Shown: piece by piece, positions 1 through 9,492 of the stretch | How positions within the stretch are numbered: the first letter of the stretch is position 1 | How the letters are laid out: each line of letters opens with the position of its first letter | Assembly: GCF_004801285.1 (NCBI RefSeq) | Contig: NZ_SSNY01000003.1 | Coordinates: 459,419 to 523,418 of the forward strand | Reading direction: 5' to 3' | Length of the DNA: 64,000 nucleotides | Source of the DNA: Ollibium composti | GTDB taxonomy: Bacteria; Pseudomonadota; Alphaproteobacteria; Rhizobiales; Rhizobiaceae | Position numbers and translations under genes: made by a program | Notes under the pieces: model-generated | Database searches by the model: none | The model's input: the letters and a program-made list of their open reading frames with translations, nothing else | What the model was told of the DNA's origin: nothing

Positions 1-1
1 C

Positions 2-1630
2 AAGAAGCCGATCATCTTCCGCAACACGCCGCAGTGGTTCGTCTACATGGACAAGGCGCTGGGCGGGTACGGCCTTTCCACGGAAGGGAAAGCGGTTGCC
101 TCTGGCGAATCCGACACCCTGCGCAACCGCGCGCTGAAAGCCATCGACGACACGCGCTTCGTGCCGGCGGCCGGGCAAACCCGGTTGAGGGCGATGATCG
201 AGGAGCGGCCGGACTGGGTGCTGTCGCGCCAGCGCGCCTGGGGCGTGCCGATCGCCGTCTTCGCCGACGCCGACGGCAACGTCCTGAAGGACGAGGCGGT
301 CAATGCCCGCATCGTCGAAGCCTTCGAGAAGGAAGGCGCCGACGCCTGGTTCGCCGCCGGCGCGCGCGAGCGCTTCCTCGGTTCCCGCGCCAACGAACCC
401 TGGGTCATGGTCAAGGACATCCTCGACGTCTGGTTCGATTCCGGCTCCACGCACACCTTCACGCTGGAGGACAGGCCTGACCTGAAATGGCCGGCCGACG
501 TCTATCTCGAAGGATCGGACCAGCATCGCGGCTGGTTCCATTCCTCGCTGCTGGAAAGCTGCGGCACGCGCGGCAGGGCGCCCTACAACGCCGTCATCAC
601 CCATGGCTTCACCATGGCAGAGGACGGCCGCAAGATGTCGAAATCGCTGGGCAACCAGGTGTTCCCGCAGGACGTCATCAAGCAATCGGGCGCCGATATT
701 CTGCGCCTGTGGGTCGCCACCACCGACTATTGGGAAGACCAGCGCCTCGGCAAATCGGTGATCCAGACCAATGTCGACGCCTATCGCAAGCTGCGCAACA
801 CGGTCCGCTGGATGCTGGGCACGCTGGCGCACGACGAGGGCGAGGACGTGCCGCTGGCCGAGATGCCCGAACTTGAGCGGCTGATGCTTCACCGCCTGTC
901 GGAATTGGACGAGATCGTGCGCGCCGGCTACGACGCCTTCGACTTCAAGCGTGTCGCCAAGTCGCTGCTCGATTTCATGGTGGTGGACCTGTCGGCCTTC
1001 TATTTCGACATCCGCAAGGACGCGCTCTACTGCGACGGGCCGTCGAGCGTGAAGCGCAAGGCCGCCTTGCAGGTGGTGCGCCACCTGTTCGAGTGCCTGA
1101 CGAAATGGTGGGCGCCGATCCTGCCGTTCACCACCGAGGAGGCGTGGCTGGACCGTCATCCCGATGCGCAGTCGCTGCATCTCGACCAGATGCCGGATGT
1201 GCCGGCGACGTGGCGCAACGAGGCGCTCGCCGGAAAATGGCGTAAAGTCAGGCAGATGCGGCGTGTCGTTACCGGAGCGCTGGAAATCGCGCGCGCCGAA
1301 AAGCGCATCGGCTCGTCGCTGGAGGCCGTGCCGGTGGTCTATCTCGGCGACCGCAAGCTGGAACAGGAACTCGCCGGCGTCGACATGGCCGAGATCGCCA
1401 TCACCAGCGGTCTCGTCTTTTCCTATGACGGCGCACCCATCGATGCTTTCAGGCTCGACGACGTCGAGGGTGTCGCCGTGGTGGTCGAGCGGGCCGAGGA
1501 TCAGGGTCTGCGCAAATGCGCGCGGTCCTGGCGCTACACCGACGATGTCGGTTCCGACCCGGCGTTTCCTGACGTGTCGGCCCGCGACGCCGCGGTGCTG
1601 CACGAACTGCAGGCGCTCGGCCGCCTGTAG
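2..1630 (+). CDS. ileS: Isoleucyl-tRNA synthetase, C-terminal part (5' end outside window)
   Basis: Class I aminoacyl-tRNA synthetase that charges tRNA-Ile in the cytoplasm. The reading frame is open from the first bases of the window, so the N-terminal HIGH region and most of the editing domain lie outside; about 542 residues remain of a family length near 950-1000. The KMSKS ATP-binding loop is intact (nt 632-646, followed by LGNQV), and the anticodon-binding alpha-helical region follows. The extreme C-terminus, where many bacterial IleRS carry a four-cysteine zinc site, reads [13 protein letters not shown] and then FPDVSARDA, with only one cysteine, so the zinc site looks lost. Followed by a hairpin and a lipoprotein gene. 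Confidence 0.97.
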   Translation, partial: KKPIIFRNTPQWFVYMDKALGGYGLSTEGKAVASGESDTLRNRALKAIDDTRFVPAAGQTRLRAMIEERPDWVLSRQRAWGVPIAVFADADGNVLKDEAVNARIVEAFEKEGADAWFAAGARERFLGSRANEPWVMVKDILDVWFDSGSTHTFTLEDRPDLKWPADVYLEGSDQHRGWFHSSLLESCGTRGRAPYNAVITHGFTMAEDGRKMSKSLGNQVFPQDVIKQSGADILRLWVATTDYWEDQRLGKSVIQTNVDAYRKLRNTVRWMLGTLAHDEGEDVPLAEMPELERLMLHRLSELDEIVRAGYDAFDFKRVAKSLLDFMVVDLSAFYFDIRKDALYCDGPSSVKRKAALQVVRHLFECLTKWWAPILPFTTEEAWLDRHPDAQSLHLDQMPDVPATWRNEALAGKWRKVRQMRRVVTGALEIARAEKRIGSSLEAVPVVYLGDRKLEQELAGVDMAEIAITSGLVFSYDGAPIDAFRLDDVEGVAVVVERAEDQGLRKCARSWRYTDDVGSDPAFPDVSARDAAVLHELQALGRL

Positions 1631-1645
1631 GCGGTGCACAAATGT

Positions 1646-1673
1646 CACGGCCGGATCGATAAGACCGGCCGTG
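1646..1673 (+). terminator. GC-rich hairpin after ileS, possible terminator
   Basis: The 9-bp arms CACGGCCGG and CCGGCCGTG are perfectly complementary around a 10-nt loop, 16 bp after the ileS stop. There is no T-run after the stem, so intrinsic termination is uncertain. Confidence 0.4.
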
Positions 1674-1822
1674 CGTTGCCCCCGGCTAGCTGTTGAGATA
1701 AACACGCCCGAGCCGTGCCGGACAACGTGCAAGACAAATTGTCGCCGGATTTCCGTTGGATGAGCGGGCGGGAACGATGTCGGCAACGGCGGCACGGCAG
1801 AGAGCGAGAGTGGGATTTGGGC

Positions 1823-2488
1823 ATGAACCACGGACATTGCAGGCGCGCGGCTCTTGTGGCGCCGCTTGTCGTCTCGGCGCTGGCACTGGCCGGATGCATG
1901 AGTTCGCCCACCTACGGTACCGACAAGACGGCCAGCGAACAGCTCGTCGGCGACCTCAGCAGCGCCCTCTCGCTGGCGCCGCAGGAGCGTGAGCACATCG
2001 ACTACAGGCCGCGTCCCGAACTGGTGAAACCGGCGCCGGGGCAGAAAGAATCGCTGCCGCAGCCGCAGGACAGCATCACCCAGACGGCGAGCGCCCAGTG
2101 GCCCGAGTCGCCGGAGCAGCGACGCCAGCGCTTGCGTGACTATGCCACCGAGCATCGGGGCGATATCAACTACGATCCGCAGATCGTCAACGATATGGGG
2201 GCCAAACCGGAAGTGCCCCAGCAGGTGACGAACGGCCCCGGTTCGATCACGACGAAGAGTTCCGGCAACGGAACGGCGCGCCGCGCCGAGATCAATCGCC
2301 GCCTGGCCGAGAGCAGGCAGGGCGATCCGACGACGCGAAAGTATCTGAGCGAGCCGCCGCTGACCTATCGCCAGCCCGCTGCCGATGCTCCGCAAGACGA
2401 CATCGGCGAGGACGAATACAAGAAGGAGCGCCGCCTGAGGGCGGAGGCGAAGGGCAAGAGCAGCTGGGGCGACTGGTGGCCCTGGTAA
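1823..2488 (+). CDS. Putative outer-membrane or periplasmic lipoprotein, function unknown
   Basis: A 221-aa protein with a lipoprotein signal peptide: charged start, hydrophobic stretch and lipobox LALAGC with the acylated cysteine at residue 25. The rest is polar, rich in proline, glutamine and charged residues, with no membrane segment and no domain I recognise, and it ends in WGDWWPW. The frame is open further upstream to 1715, but the start at 1823 is chosen because it places the signal peptide at the N-terminus. Such lipoproteins downstream of ileS are common in rhizobia, but I know of no assigned role. Confidence 0.75.
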   Translation: MNHGHCRRAALVAPLVVSALALAGCMSSPTYGTDKTASEQLVGDLSSALSLAPQEREHIDYRPRPELVKPAPGQKESLPQPQDSITQTASAQWPESPEQRRQRLRDYATEHRGDINYDPQIVNDMGAKPEVPQQVTNGPGSITTKSSGNGTARRAEINRRLAESRQGDPTTRKYLSEPPLTYRQPAADAPQDDIGEDEYKKERRLRAEAKGKSSWGDWWPW

Positions 2489-2544
2489 GGGCGGTCGCGT
2501 AAGGATCGCTGCCCGTCGGGCAGACGGCCCCGCGAGGCTTTTCG

Positions 2545-2991
2545 TCAGCGCCGACTGCCGAAGAATGTCCTGAGCATTGCCGCCGATTCGACTTCACCCA
2601 GGCCGGCATAGACGTCCGGGACGTGGTGGCAGGTGGGCTGGGCGAAGAAGCGCACGCCGTTCGTCACCGCGCCGCCCTTGTCGTCGGCGGCGCCGAAGTA
2701 GAGCCGCCGCAGGCGCGCGAAGGAGATGGCTCCCGCGCACATGGTGCAGGGCTCCAGCGTCACATAAAGGTCGCAGCCGTTGAGCCGTTCGCTGGCAAGC
2801 GCGCGGCAGGCTTCGCGGATCGCCAGCATCTCGGCATGCGCGGTCGGATCGGCGAGCTCGCGGGTGCGGTTGCCGGCCGAGGCGACGACCTTATCGCCCT
2901 GGGCGACGACGGCGCCGATCGGCACTTCGCCGCGCGCCGCCGCCGCTTTTGCCTGTTCCAGCGCCAGGGCCATGAAATTCGGTCGTTTCAC
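2545..2991 (-). CDS. tadA: tRNA(Arg) adenosine(34) deaminase
   Basis: Deaminates A34 to inosine in the tRNA-Arg anticodon, an essential step for reading CGN codons. The 148-aa protein has the cytidine-deaminase-fold zinc motifs: HAE at residues 52-54 (His52 zinc ligand, Glu54 proton shuttle) and PCTMC at 81-85 (Cys82 and Cys85). The length is normal for TadA. The frame begins with GTG at 2991; an ATG at 2973 would give a protein six residues shorter, and neither has a strong ribosome site. Divergent from the pseudouridine synthase at 3066, a frequent pairing in alphaproteobacteria. Confidence 0.95.
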   Translation of the reverse strand: MKRPNFMALALEQAKAAAARGEVPIGAVVAQGDKVVASAGNRTRELADPTAHAEMLAIREACRALASERLNGCDLYVTLEPCTMCAGAISFARLRRLYFGAADDKGGAVTNGVRFFAQPTCHHVPDVYAGLGEVESAAMLRTFFGSRR

Positions 2992-3065
2992 GCGTTGTCG
3001 GGTCCCGATTAACCTCGCCTCCCGGCGACGATCCTGTTATCTAGCCGCGCAAACGGGCAAAGACC

Positions 3066-5177
3066 ATGGACGATAGAGACAACAAACCGCCGCGCGGCCG
3101 CAAGCCGGGCGGACAACGCCCCTCAGGTGCAGGCCATTCCGGCCCGCGCTCCCCTGGCGCCGGCAAGGGCGGCAAGCCCGCCTTTGGCGGCGGCAAGAAG
3201 CAGTTCGGCAAGCCGCGCACGGCTGCCGGCGGGCCGGAGCGCGATTTCAAGCGCGACCGCAAGCCCTACAAGCCGCGCGAAGAGCGAAGCGGCGAGCCCG
3301 GCGAACGGCCGCAGCGCGCCTTCGGCGGCGAGCGTCCTTTCCGCAAGGATGCGGCGGCCGAAGGCGGGGCGCAAGCGCGGCCTTTCCGCAAACCGTACCA
3401 GAAGCGCGAAGGCGATGACCGGCGCTCGTCCGCCGGCGACAAGCCTTACCGGACGCGGGAGGGCGGCAAGCCCTACGAAAAGCGCGATGAAGGGCGCAAG
3501 CCGTTCAGGCCACGCGGCGAGCGTCCGGCCGGCAATGACGGCGAAAGGACGGGACGCCCGTTTCGACGCGACGAGCGCCCCGAAGGCGAAAGGGCAGGCG
3601 GCGGATTTCGCGGCGATCGCAAGCCGTTCCAGAAGCGCGAAGGGGACGACAGGCGACCGTCCGGTCCACGCCCCGGCCGTTTCGAGCGCAGCGCGGCGCG
3701 TAGCGGTACCGATGCGGTGCGCGGCGAACGTCCGCCGCGGCAATTCTCCGACGGGCCGAGGCCGCCGCGCAAGCCGTACGACAAGCCCGCAGGCGGAGAG
3801 CGGGAGGCTCGCTTCGACGAGCCCAAGCGCGACTTCGGCGACCGCCCGAAGCGCGATTTCGAAGATCGCCCCAAGCGTGACTTCGGTGACCGTAAGCCCG
3901 GCGGCTTCAGGTCCCGTCCGCGCATCGAGGATGCGGCCGAGGAAAGCGGCGAGCGCATCGCCAAGCGGCTGGCGCGCGCCGGCATCGCCTCGCGCCGCGA
4001 CGCCGAGGAACTGATCGCCGCCGGCCGGGTGAAGGTGAATGGCAAGGTCGTCGAGACGCCCGCCTTCAACGTCTTGGCAAGCGATGTCATCCATCTCGAC
4101 GGCATGGAGATCCCGCCGGTCGAGCGCACGCGCCTGTTCCTGTTCCACAAGCCGGCCGGCGTGGTGACCACCAACCGCGACCCGGAAGGGCGCAAGACCG
4201 TGTTCGACGTCCTGCCGGTCGACCTGCCACGGCTGATGACGGTCGGGCGGCTCGACATCAACACCGAGGGCCTGCTGCTTCTGACCAATGACGGCGGCCT
4301 GTCGCGTGTCCTGGAACTGCCGGCCACCGGCTGGTTACGCCGCTATCGCGTCCGCGTCCACGGCAAAGTGGAAGAGCAGGCTCTGGCCGGTCTGAAGGAC
4401 GGCATCGCCGTCGACGGTGTCTTCTACGGCGCGGTCGAGGCCTCGCTGGAGCGCACGCAGGGCACCAACGCCTGGCTGACCATCGGCCTGCGCGAGGGCA
4501 AGAACCGTGAGGTCAAGAACATCCTCGGCGCGCTCGGCCTCGACGTGACGCGGCTGATCCGTATCTCCTACGGGCCGTTCCAGCTCGGCGAACTGCCGGA
4601 AGGCCATGTGCTGGAGATCAAGGGGCGCACGCTGCGCGAACAGCTCGGCGAGCGGCTGGTCGAAGAGTCCGGCGCGAATTTCGAGGCCGACGTGCTGAAG
4701 CCCTTCTCCAACAAGCCGGTGCGCCGGACGGAGCCGAGGCCGGAGCAGCCCGAGCGCGCGCGGCCCATGCGCGACGGCAACCGCCAGCCGATCGGCGAAG
4801 GCGGGCTCATCAAGGCGCGCAAGCGCCGCGAAAACAGCCGCGACGAGGCGCTTGGCAAGCTTTCGACCCGGCCGGAGCGAGGCGGCTTCGGCGAAAAATC
4901 CGGGTTCGGCGGCAGGCCGGGCCGGGATTTCTCCGACAAGCCCAACCGGGGTCCCGACCGTGGCCCGGCGCGTGGTGGCAAACGCGAGCGCGATGAGCGC
5001 CCGATGGACCCGCCTGGCCAGCGCCGTGCCAATGTCTGGATGGCGCCGGGGGCGAGGCCGCAAAGCAAGAAAGCCGAGGGCGAAGAAAACCGCAAGCCGC
5101 GCAACGCCCGGCCGCCTCGCTCCGGATCGGGTGGCGATCGGCCACGCCCGAAGTCGGGCGGACCGAAGAAGCGCTGA
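3066..5177 (+). CDS. RsuA/RluB-family pseudouridine synthase with very long basic low-complexity arms
   Basis: Predicted to isomerise a uridine in ribosomal RNA (RluB-type, 23S rRNA, is the likeliest). The core is ordinary: an S4 RNA-binding domain at about residues 296-345 and the synthase domain with GRLDINTEGLLLL, catalytic Asp397. The core is embedded in two disordered arms: about 290 N-terminal residues made of KPF, KREGDDRR and three KRDF-x-DR(P/K) repeats (about 253-280), and about 170 C-terminal residues rich in R, G, P and K. The total of 703 aa is over twice the usual 250-300. It overlaps rsmD by one base (TGATG at 5175-5179), so both are rRNA modification genes in one transcript. 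Confidence 0.9.
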   Translation: MDDRDNKPPRGRKPGGQRPSGAGHSGPRSPGAGKGGKPAFGGGKKQFGKPRTAAGGPERDFKRDRKPYKPREERSGEPGERPQRAFGGERPFRKDAAAEGGAQARPFRKPYQKREGDDRRSSAGDKPYRTREGGKPYEKRDEGRKPFRPRGERPAGNDGERTGRPFRRDERPEGERAGGGFRGDRKPFQKREGDDRRPSGPRPGRFERSAARSGTDAVRGERPPRQFSDGPRPPRKPYDKPAGGEREARFDEPKRDFGDRPKRDFEDRPKRDFGDRKPGGFRSRPRIEDAAEESGERIAKRLARAGIASRRDAEELIAAGRVKVNGKVVETPAFNVLASDVIHLDGMEIPPVERTRLFLFHKPAGVVTTNRDPEGRKTVFDVLPVDLPRLMTVGRLDINTEGLLLLTNDGGLSRVLELPATGWLRRYRVRVHGKVEEQALAGLKDGIAVDGVFYGAVEASLERTQGTNAWLTIGLREGKNREVKNILGALGLDVTRLIRISYGPFQLGELPEGHVLEIKGRTLREQLGERLVEESGANFEADVLKPFSNKPVRRTEPRPEQPERARPMRDGNRQPIGEGGLIKARKRRENSRDEALGKLSTRPERGGFGEKSGFGGRPGRDFSDKPNRGPDRGPARGGKRERDERPMDPPGQRRANVWMAPGARPQSKKAEGEENRKPRNARPPRSGSGGDRPRPKSGGPKKR

Positions 5178-5731
5178 TGCGCATCGTTGGCGGCGCCTTG
5201 CGCGGACGGCCGTTGGCCACGCCGCGCGATCACTCCATCCGCCCGACCACCGACCGCGCGCGCGAGGCCGTCTTCAACGTGCTGGCGCATCGCTTCGCGG
5301 ATCGGCTGGAGGGCGCGCGGGTGCTCGACCTGTTCGCCGGCACCGGCGCGCTGGGGCTGGAGGCGCTGTCGCGGGGAGCTGGCTTTGCGCTCTTCATTGA
5401 GGAATCGGCCGAAGGCCGCGGCCTGATCCGCTCCAATGTCGAGGCCTTCGGGCTCACCGGCCGCACCAAGATCTTCCGCCGCGACGCCACGGCATTGGGC
5501 GAAGCGGGCACGATGGCGTCTTTCGGTCTGGTCTTCGCCGATCCGCCATACGGCAAGGGGCTGGGGGAGCGCGCGCTGCGCTCGGCCGCCGACGGCGGCT
5601 GGCTGGCGCCCGGCGCCCTGTGCGTGGTCGAGGAGGCGGCCTCCGCTCCGTTCGAGCCGGGAACCGGCTTCGCGATCATCGACGAACGCGGCTACGGCGA
5701 AACCGTCATCCGCTTCATCGAGGCCGAATGA
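5177..5731 (+). CDS. rsmD: 16S rRNA (guanine(966)-N(2))-methyltransferase
   Basis: SAM-dependent methyltransferase that modifies G966 of 16S rRNA during 30S assembly. The 184-aa protein starts with the family-typical MRIVGGALRGRPL, has the SAM-binding DLFAGTGALG at residues 51-60, and carries the catalytic N6/N2-methylase tetrapeptide DPPY at 122-125. The start overlaps the stop of the preceding pseudouridine synthase gene, which implies translational coupling. Confidence 0.96.
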   Translation: MRIVGGALRGRPLATPRDHSIRPTTDRAREAVFNVLAHRFADRLEGARVLDLFAGTGALGLEALSRGAGFALFIEESAEGRGLIRSNVEAFGLTGRTKIFRRDATALGEAGTMASFGLVFADPPYGKGLGERALRSAADGGWLAPGALCVVEEAASAPFEPGTGFAIIDERGYGETVIRFIEAE

Positions 5732-5843
5732 CGGCGCTTTGCCCGACTTCGGCCGCGTTTGCCGGGCAGATGACGGATAATTCATTTCCCGCGCCTTTGC
5801 GCCCAACCTATCGTTTCGCAATGATTTTCCACCGGAGTCGTCG

Positions 5844-7214
5844 ATGACAATGCTGGCCGCGCGGCTCCGCTCCTGCTTCGTCGTCCTGGTGCTGGTGGCA
5901 GGCTCCGTCATTCCGGCGGCGGCCGAGCAGAAGGCCGGGCAGGCCGATATCACCGATTTCACGCTGGCCAACGGCATGCAGGTCGTCGTCATTCCCGACC
6001 GCCGCGCGCCGATCGTCACCCATATGGTCTGGTACAAGGTGGGCAGCGCAGACGAACCGCCCGGCAAGTCCGGCATCGCCCATTTCTTCGAGCACCTGAT
6101 GTTCAAGGCGACGAAGACCTATCCGGAAGGCGCCTTCGACAAGGCCATCGCGGCCATCGGCGGCAGCAACAACGCCTTCACCTCCTACGACTACACTGCC
6201 TTCTATGAGACCGTGCCGCCTGCGGCGCTGGGCGAGATGATGGCGTTCGAGGCCGACCGGATGCGCAACCTCATCCTCGACGACAAGACCATCGTCACCG
6301 AGCGCGACGTCATCCTGGAAGAGCGCCGCGCCCGCGTCGACAACGATCCGGGCTCCCTTCTGGAGGAGGAAGTGGACGCCACGCTGTGGCAGAACCAGCC
6401 CTATCGCATCCCGGTCATCGGCTGGAAACAGGAGATCGAGAAGCTGGACCGCGCCGACGCGCTGACCTTCTACGACCACTATTATCGCCCCAACAACGCG
6501 ATCCTCGTGGTGGCCGGCGACGTCGATGCCGAGACGGTGCGCGCGCTGGCGGAAAAGTCTTACGGCAAGCTGGAGCGCGGACCGGACCTGCCGCCGCGCA
6601 TTCGCCCTGTCGAGCCCGAGCAGAATTCGCGCCGCACGGTGACGCTGACCGACGCGCGCGTCGGCGAGCCGAGCTTTTCGACGCAATGGGTGGTGCCGTC
6701 CTACCATACGGCGAAACCCGGCGAGGCCGAGGCGCTGGACCTGTTGTCGGAAATCCTCGGCGGCGGCCCGCGCAGCCGGCTCTACCAGGAACTGGTGGTC
6801 AGGAAGAAGATCGCCACCAGCGCCGGCGCCTCCTTCCAGGGCAACATGCTGGACGATACCAATTTCGCCGTCTACGCCGAGCCGCGCGACGGCAACAGCG
6901 TCGCCGATGTCGAAGCGGCGGCGAATGCCGAGGTGGCGCGCATCGCGACCGGCGGCGTCACCGAAGAGGAACTCGACCGCGCGAAGGACCGTTTTATCCG
7001 CTCGACCGTTTTCGCCCGCGACAGGCAGGATGCGATGGCCAACATGTATGGCGCGACGCTCGCCACAGGCGGAACGATCGAGGATATCACCGGCTGGCCC
7101 GACCGCATCGCCAAGGTGACGGCAGACCAGATCAAGACGGCTGCGGCGCGTTATCTGGTGCCGGACCGCTCGGTGACGGGCTATCTTCTGCCCAAGACGC
7201 AGGTGGCCAACTGA
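5844..7214 (+). CDS. M16 family zinc metallopeptidase (catalytic member of a pair)
   Basis: A 456-aa insulinase/pitrilysin-type peptidase, probably periplasmic since an N-terminal signal peptide ends near AAA in IPAAAEQ. The inverted zinc motif is intact: HFFEH at residues 80-84 (His80, Glu83, His84) followed by the distal acidic motif in [15 protein letters not shown] lies 9 bp before the ATG. It overlaps the next M16 gene by one base (TGATG, 7212-7216). In this family a catalytic and a non-catalytic half often act together; the substrate here is unknown. Confidence 0.93.
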   Translation: MTMLAARLRSCFVVLVLVAGSVIPAAAEQKAGQADITDFTLANGMQVVVIPDRRAPIVTHMVWYKVGSADEPPGKSGIAHFFEHLMFKATKTYPEGAFDKAIAAIGGSNNAFTSYDYTAFYETVPPAALGEMMAFEADRMRNLILDDKTIVTERDVILEERRARVDNDPGSLLEEEVDATLWQNQPYRIPVIGWKQEIEKLDRADALTFYDHYYRPNNAILVVAGDVDAETVRALAEKSYGKLERGPDLPPRIRPVEPEQNSRRTVTLTDARVGEPSFSTQWVVPSYHTAKPGEAEALDLLSEILGGGPRSRLYQELVVRKKIATSAGASFQGNMLDDTNFAVYAEPRDGNSVADVEAAANAEVARIATGGVTEEELDRAKDRFIRSTVFARDRQDAMANMYGATLATGGTIEDITGWPDRIAKVTADQIKTAAARYLVPDRSVTGYLLPKTQVAN

Positions 7215-8572
7215 TGGAAGCCGCTCCGAAGCCTTTCCATGCACGCCTTGTTCTCGGCGTCGCCACGCTTTTCCTGTCGGCTTTCTTCCTGATCCTGCCG
7301 GCGCTCTCGGCGCGCGCGGCCGTCGCCATCCAGGAAGTGAAATCGGACAAGGGCGTCACCGCCTGGCTGGTCGAGGATTACACGGTGCCGATCGTGGCGG
7401 TCCGTTTCGCCTTCGACGGCGGTTCGACACAGGACCCGCCCGGCAAGGAGGGACTGGCGAACCTGATGACCGGCCTGTTCGACGAGGGCGCGGGTGATCT
7501 CGACAGCGACGCCTTCCAGACGAGCCTCGACGACGCCGGCGCCGAGATGAGTTTCAACGAGACGCGCGACGCCGTCTACGGCTCCATGCGCATGCTGGCG
7601 GAGCGCAAGGACAAGGCCTTCGACCTGCTTCGGCTGGCTGTGCAGCATCCGCGTTTCGACAAGGCGCCGATCGACCGCATCCGCGCCCAGATCGTCGCCG
7701 GCATCGTTTCGGGCGAGCGCGATCCCGATACGGTCGCCGCCCGCAAATGGGCCGAGGCGATCTATGGCGGCCATCCCTATTCGCGCTCCGGGCAGGGCAC
7801 GAAAGAAAGCGTCGCGTCGCTGACCGCCGAAGACCTGCATGCCCTGCACAAGGCGCTGTTCGCCCGTGGCGGCCTGCATGTGGCGGTGGTCGGCGCCATC
7901 GACGCGGCGACGCTGAAGCGCAAGCTGGACGAAGTATTCGGCGACCTGCCGGCGGAGCCCGCGCTGCAAGCCGTGCCGGACGCCGAACTCAAGCTCGGCC
8001 AGCGGCTTGAGGTGAACTACGACCGCCCGCAGACCTCGCTGCAATTGGCCTGGCCGGGCGTTCCCCGCGATGCACCGGAATTCTACGCGGCAGCCCTGAT
8101 GAACGAGATCCTCGGCGGCGGCACCTTCACCTCGCGGCTGTTCAAGGAAGTGCGCGATAAGCGCGGGCTCGCCTACAGCATCAGTTCCGGGTTGATGAAC
8201 AGCGAGCATTCGTCCTCGCTGGTGATCGGCACGGCGACCCGCTCCGACCGCGCCGCCGAGACGCTGGCCGTCATCCGCGACGTGGTCAAGGGCATGGCCG
8301 GGCAGGGGCCGACCGAGGAGGAACTTGCCGCCGCGAAGGCCTACACTGTCGGCGCCTACGCCATCAACAACCTGGATTCCTCCGCGTCGATCGCCTCGAC
8401 GCTGGTCGAACTGCAGATCGAAGGGCTGGGCATCGACTATATGCAGCGGCGCGCCGGCTATATCGACGCGGTGACGCTGGACGAGGTGAAGGCCGTCGCC
8501 AGAAAGCTTCTTTCGGTCGATCCCGCCGTCATGGTCGTTGGCCCGCCGCTACCCGACGGGAGCAAGGGATGA
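7214..8572 (+). CDS. M16 family peptidase-like protein without zinc motif (non-catalytic partner)
   Basis: A 452-aa M16-fold protein with an N-terminal hydrophobic export signal (residues about 10-35). Where the first copy has HFFEH, this one has NLMTGLFDEG, so the two histidines and the catalytic glutamate are missing. The C-terminal M16 signature region (RDKRGLAYSISSGLM) is present. It is read directly after the catalytic copy with a one-base overlap and overlaps the patatin gene by four bases. By analogy with mitochondrial processing peptidase and two-subunit bacterial M16 enzymes, it likely forms a heterodimer with the upstream product; that is inference. Confidence 0.9.
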   Translation: MEAAPKPFHARLVLGVATLFLSAFFLILPALSARAAVAIQEVKSDKGVTAWLVEDYTVPIVAVRFAFDGGSTQDPPGKEGLANLMTGLFDEGAGDLDSDAFQTSLDDAGAEMSFNETRDAVYGSMRMLAERKDKAFDLLRLAVQHPRFDKAPIDRIRAQIVAGIVSGERDPDTVAARKWAEAIYGGHPYSRSGQGTKESVASLTAEDLHALHKALFARGGLHVAVVGAIDAATLKRKLDEVFGDLPAEPALQAVPDAELKLGQRLEVNYDRPQTSLQLAWPGVPRDAPEFYAAALMNEILGGGTFTSRLFKEVRDKRGLAYSISSGLMNSEHSSSLVIGTATRSDRAAETLAVIRDVVKGMAGQGPTEEELAAAKAYTVGAYAINNLDSSASIASTLVELQIEGLGIDYMQRRAGYIDAVTLDEVKAVARKLLSVDPAVMVVGPPLPDGSKG

Positions 8573-9414
8573 GCCCGACCTTCGGCATCGCCTTCGGCGG
8601 CGGCGGTGCGCGCGGCCTTGCCCATATCCATGTCATCGAGGCGCTGGACGAACTGGGCATCCGCCCGGTCGCCATCGCCGGTTCGTCCATCGGCGCCATC
8701 ATGGGGGCCGGCATGGCCGCCGGCATGAAGGGCCGGGACATCCACGACCATGCCCGTTCCATTCTCGGCACCCGCGCGCAGGTGGCGAGCCGCATGTGGA
8801 AGGCGCGGCCGGGCAGTTTCGCCGAAGCGATGCAGGGCGGCCTGCATGTCAGCCAGTTCAATGTCGAGCGCATCCTCAAGGCGTTCCTGCCGGAAGCCGT
8901 TCCGGACCGTTTCGAGGACCTCGCGATTCCGCTGAAGGTGACGGCCACCGACTATTTCGGCCATGAACTGGCGGTCTTCGACAGCGGCGACCTGCATTCG
9001 GCGCTTGCCGCCTCGGCGGCGATCCCCGCTGTCTTCCGGCCGGTCTCGCGTGACGGCCGCCTGTTGATCGACGGCGGCATCTACAACCCGGTGCCGTTCG
9101 ACCTGATCGAGCGCGACGCCGACATCGTCGTCGCCGTCGATGTCGTCGGCGCGCCCTCGGAGGCCGAGCGCAAGCGGCCGAGTTCGGTCGACCTGATGTT
9201 CGGCGCCACGCAGCTGATGATGCAGTCGATCATCGCCAACAAGCTGATGCAGTGCCGCCCGGATATTTTGATCCGGCCGCCGGTCTCGCGCTTCCGCGTC
9301 CTCGATTTCCTCAAGATCGACGCGGTCATGGCGGAGACGGTTGCCGTGAAGGATGAAGTGAAGCGCGAGGTCGAGCGGGCCCTGGCCGCGCACTACCAGC
9401 CGCAGAAGCACTGA
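8569..9414 (+). CDS. Patatin-like phospholipase family protein
   Basis: A 281-aa predicted serine acyl hydrolase with the patatin Ser-Asp dyad: an oxyanion loop GGGGARG at residues 10-16, nucleophile Ser40 in GSSIG, and Asp168 in DGG. It resembles the RssA/YjjU-like bacterial group with no signal peptide and no membrane segment, so it is probably cytosolic or membrane-peripheral. The ATGA start overlaps the preceding M16 gene, with GGGAGC ahead of it, so it belongs to the same transcript. Its lipid substrate cannot be told from sequence. Confidence 0.9.
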   Translation: MSPTFGIAFGGGGARGLAHIHVIEALDELGIRPVAIAGSSIGAIMGAGMAAGMKGRDIHDHARSILGTRAQVASRMWKARPGSFAEAMQGGLHVSQFNVERILKAFLPEAVPDRFEDLAIPLKVTATDYFGHELAVFDSGDLHSALAASAAIPAVFRPVSRDGRLLIDGGIYNPVPFDLIERDADIVVAVDVVGAPSEAERKRPSSVDLMFGATQLMMQSIIANKLMQCRPDILIRPPVSRFRVLDFLKIDAVMAETVAVKDEVKREVERALAAHYQPQKH

Positions 9415-9492
9415 GGTGCAGCCGGCGGCGCCCACCATTGCACAAGCCGGATCGGAACAATAGATGGTGGTCCGGGAAACAGGAAAGTGGAC

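Noticed and set aside
3823..3900. KRDF repeats as a tandem DNA repeat or frameshifted region
   Set aside because: The frame stays open with matching codon use; this is a protein-level low-complexity arm.
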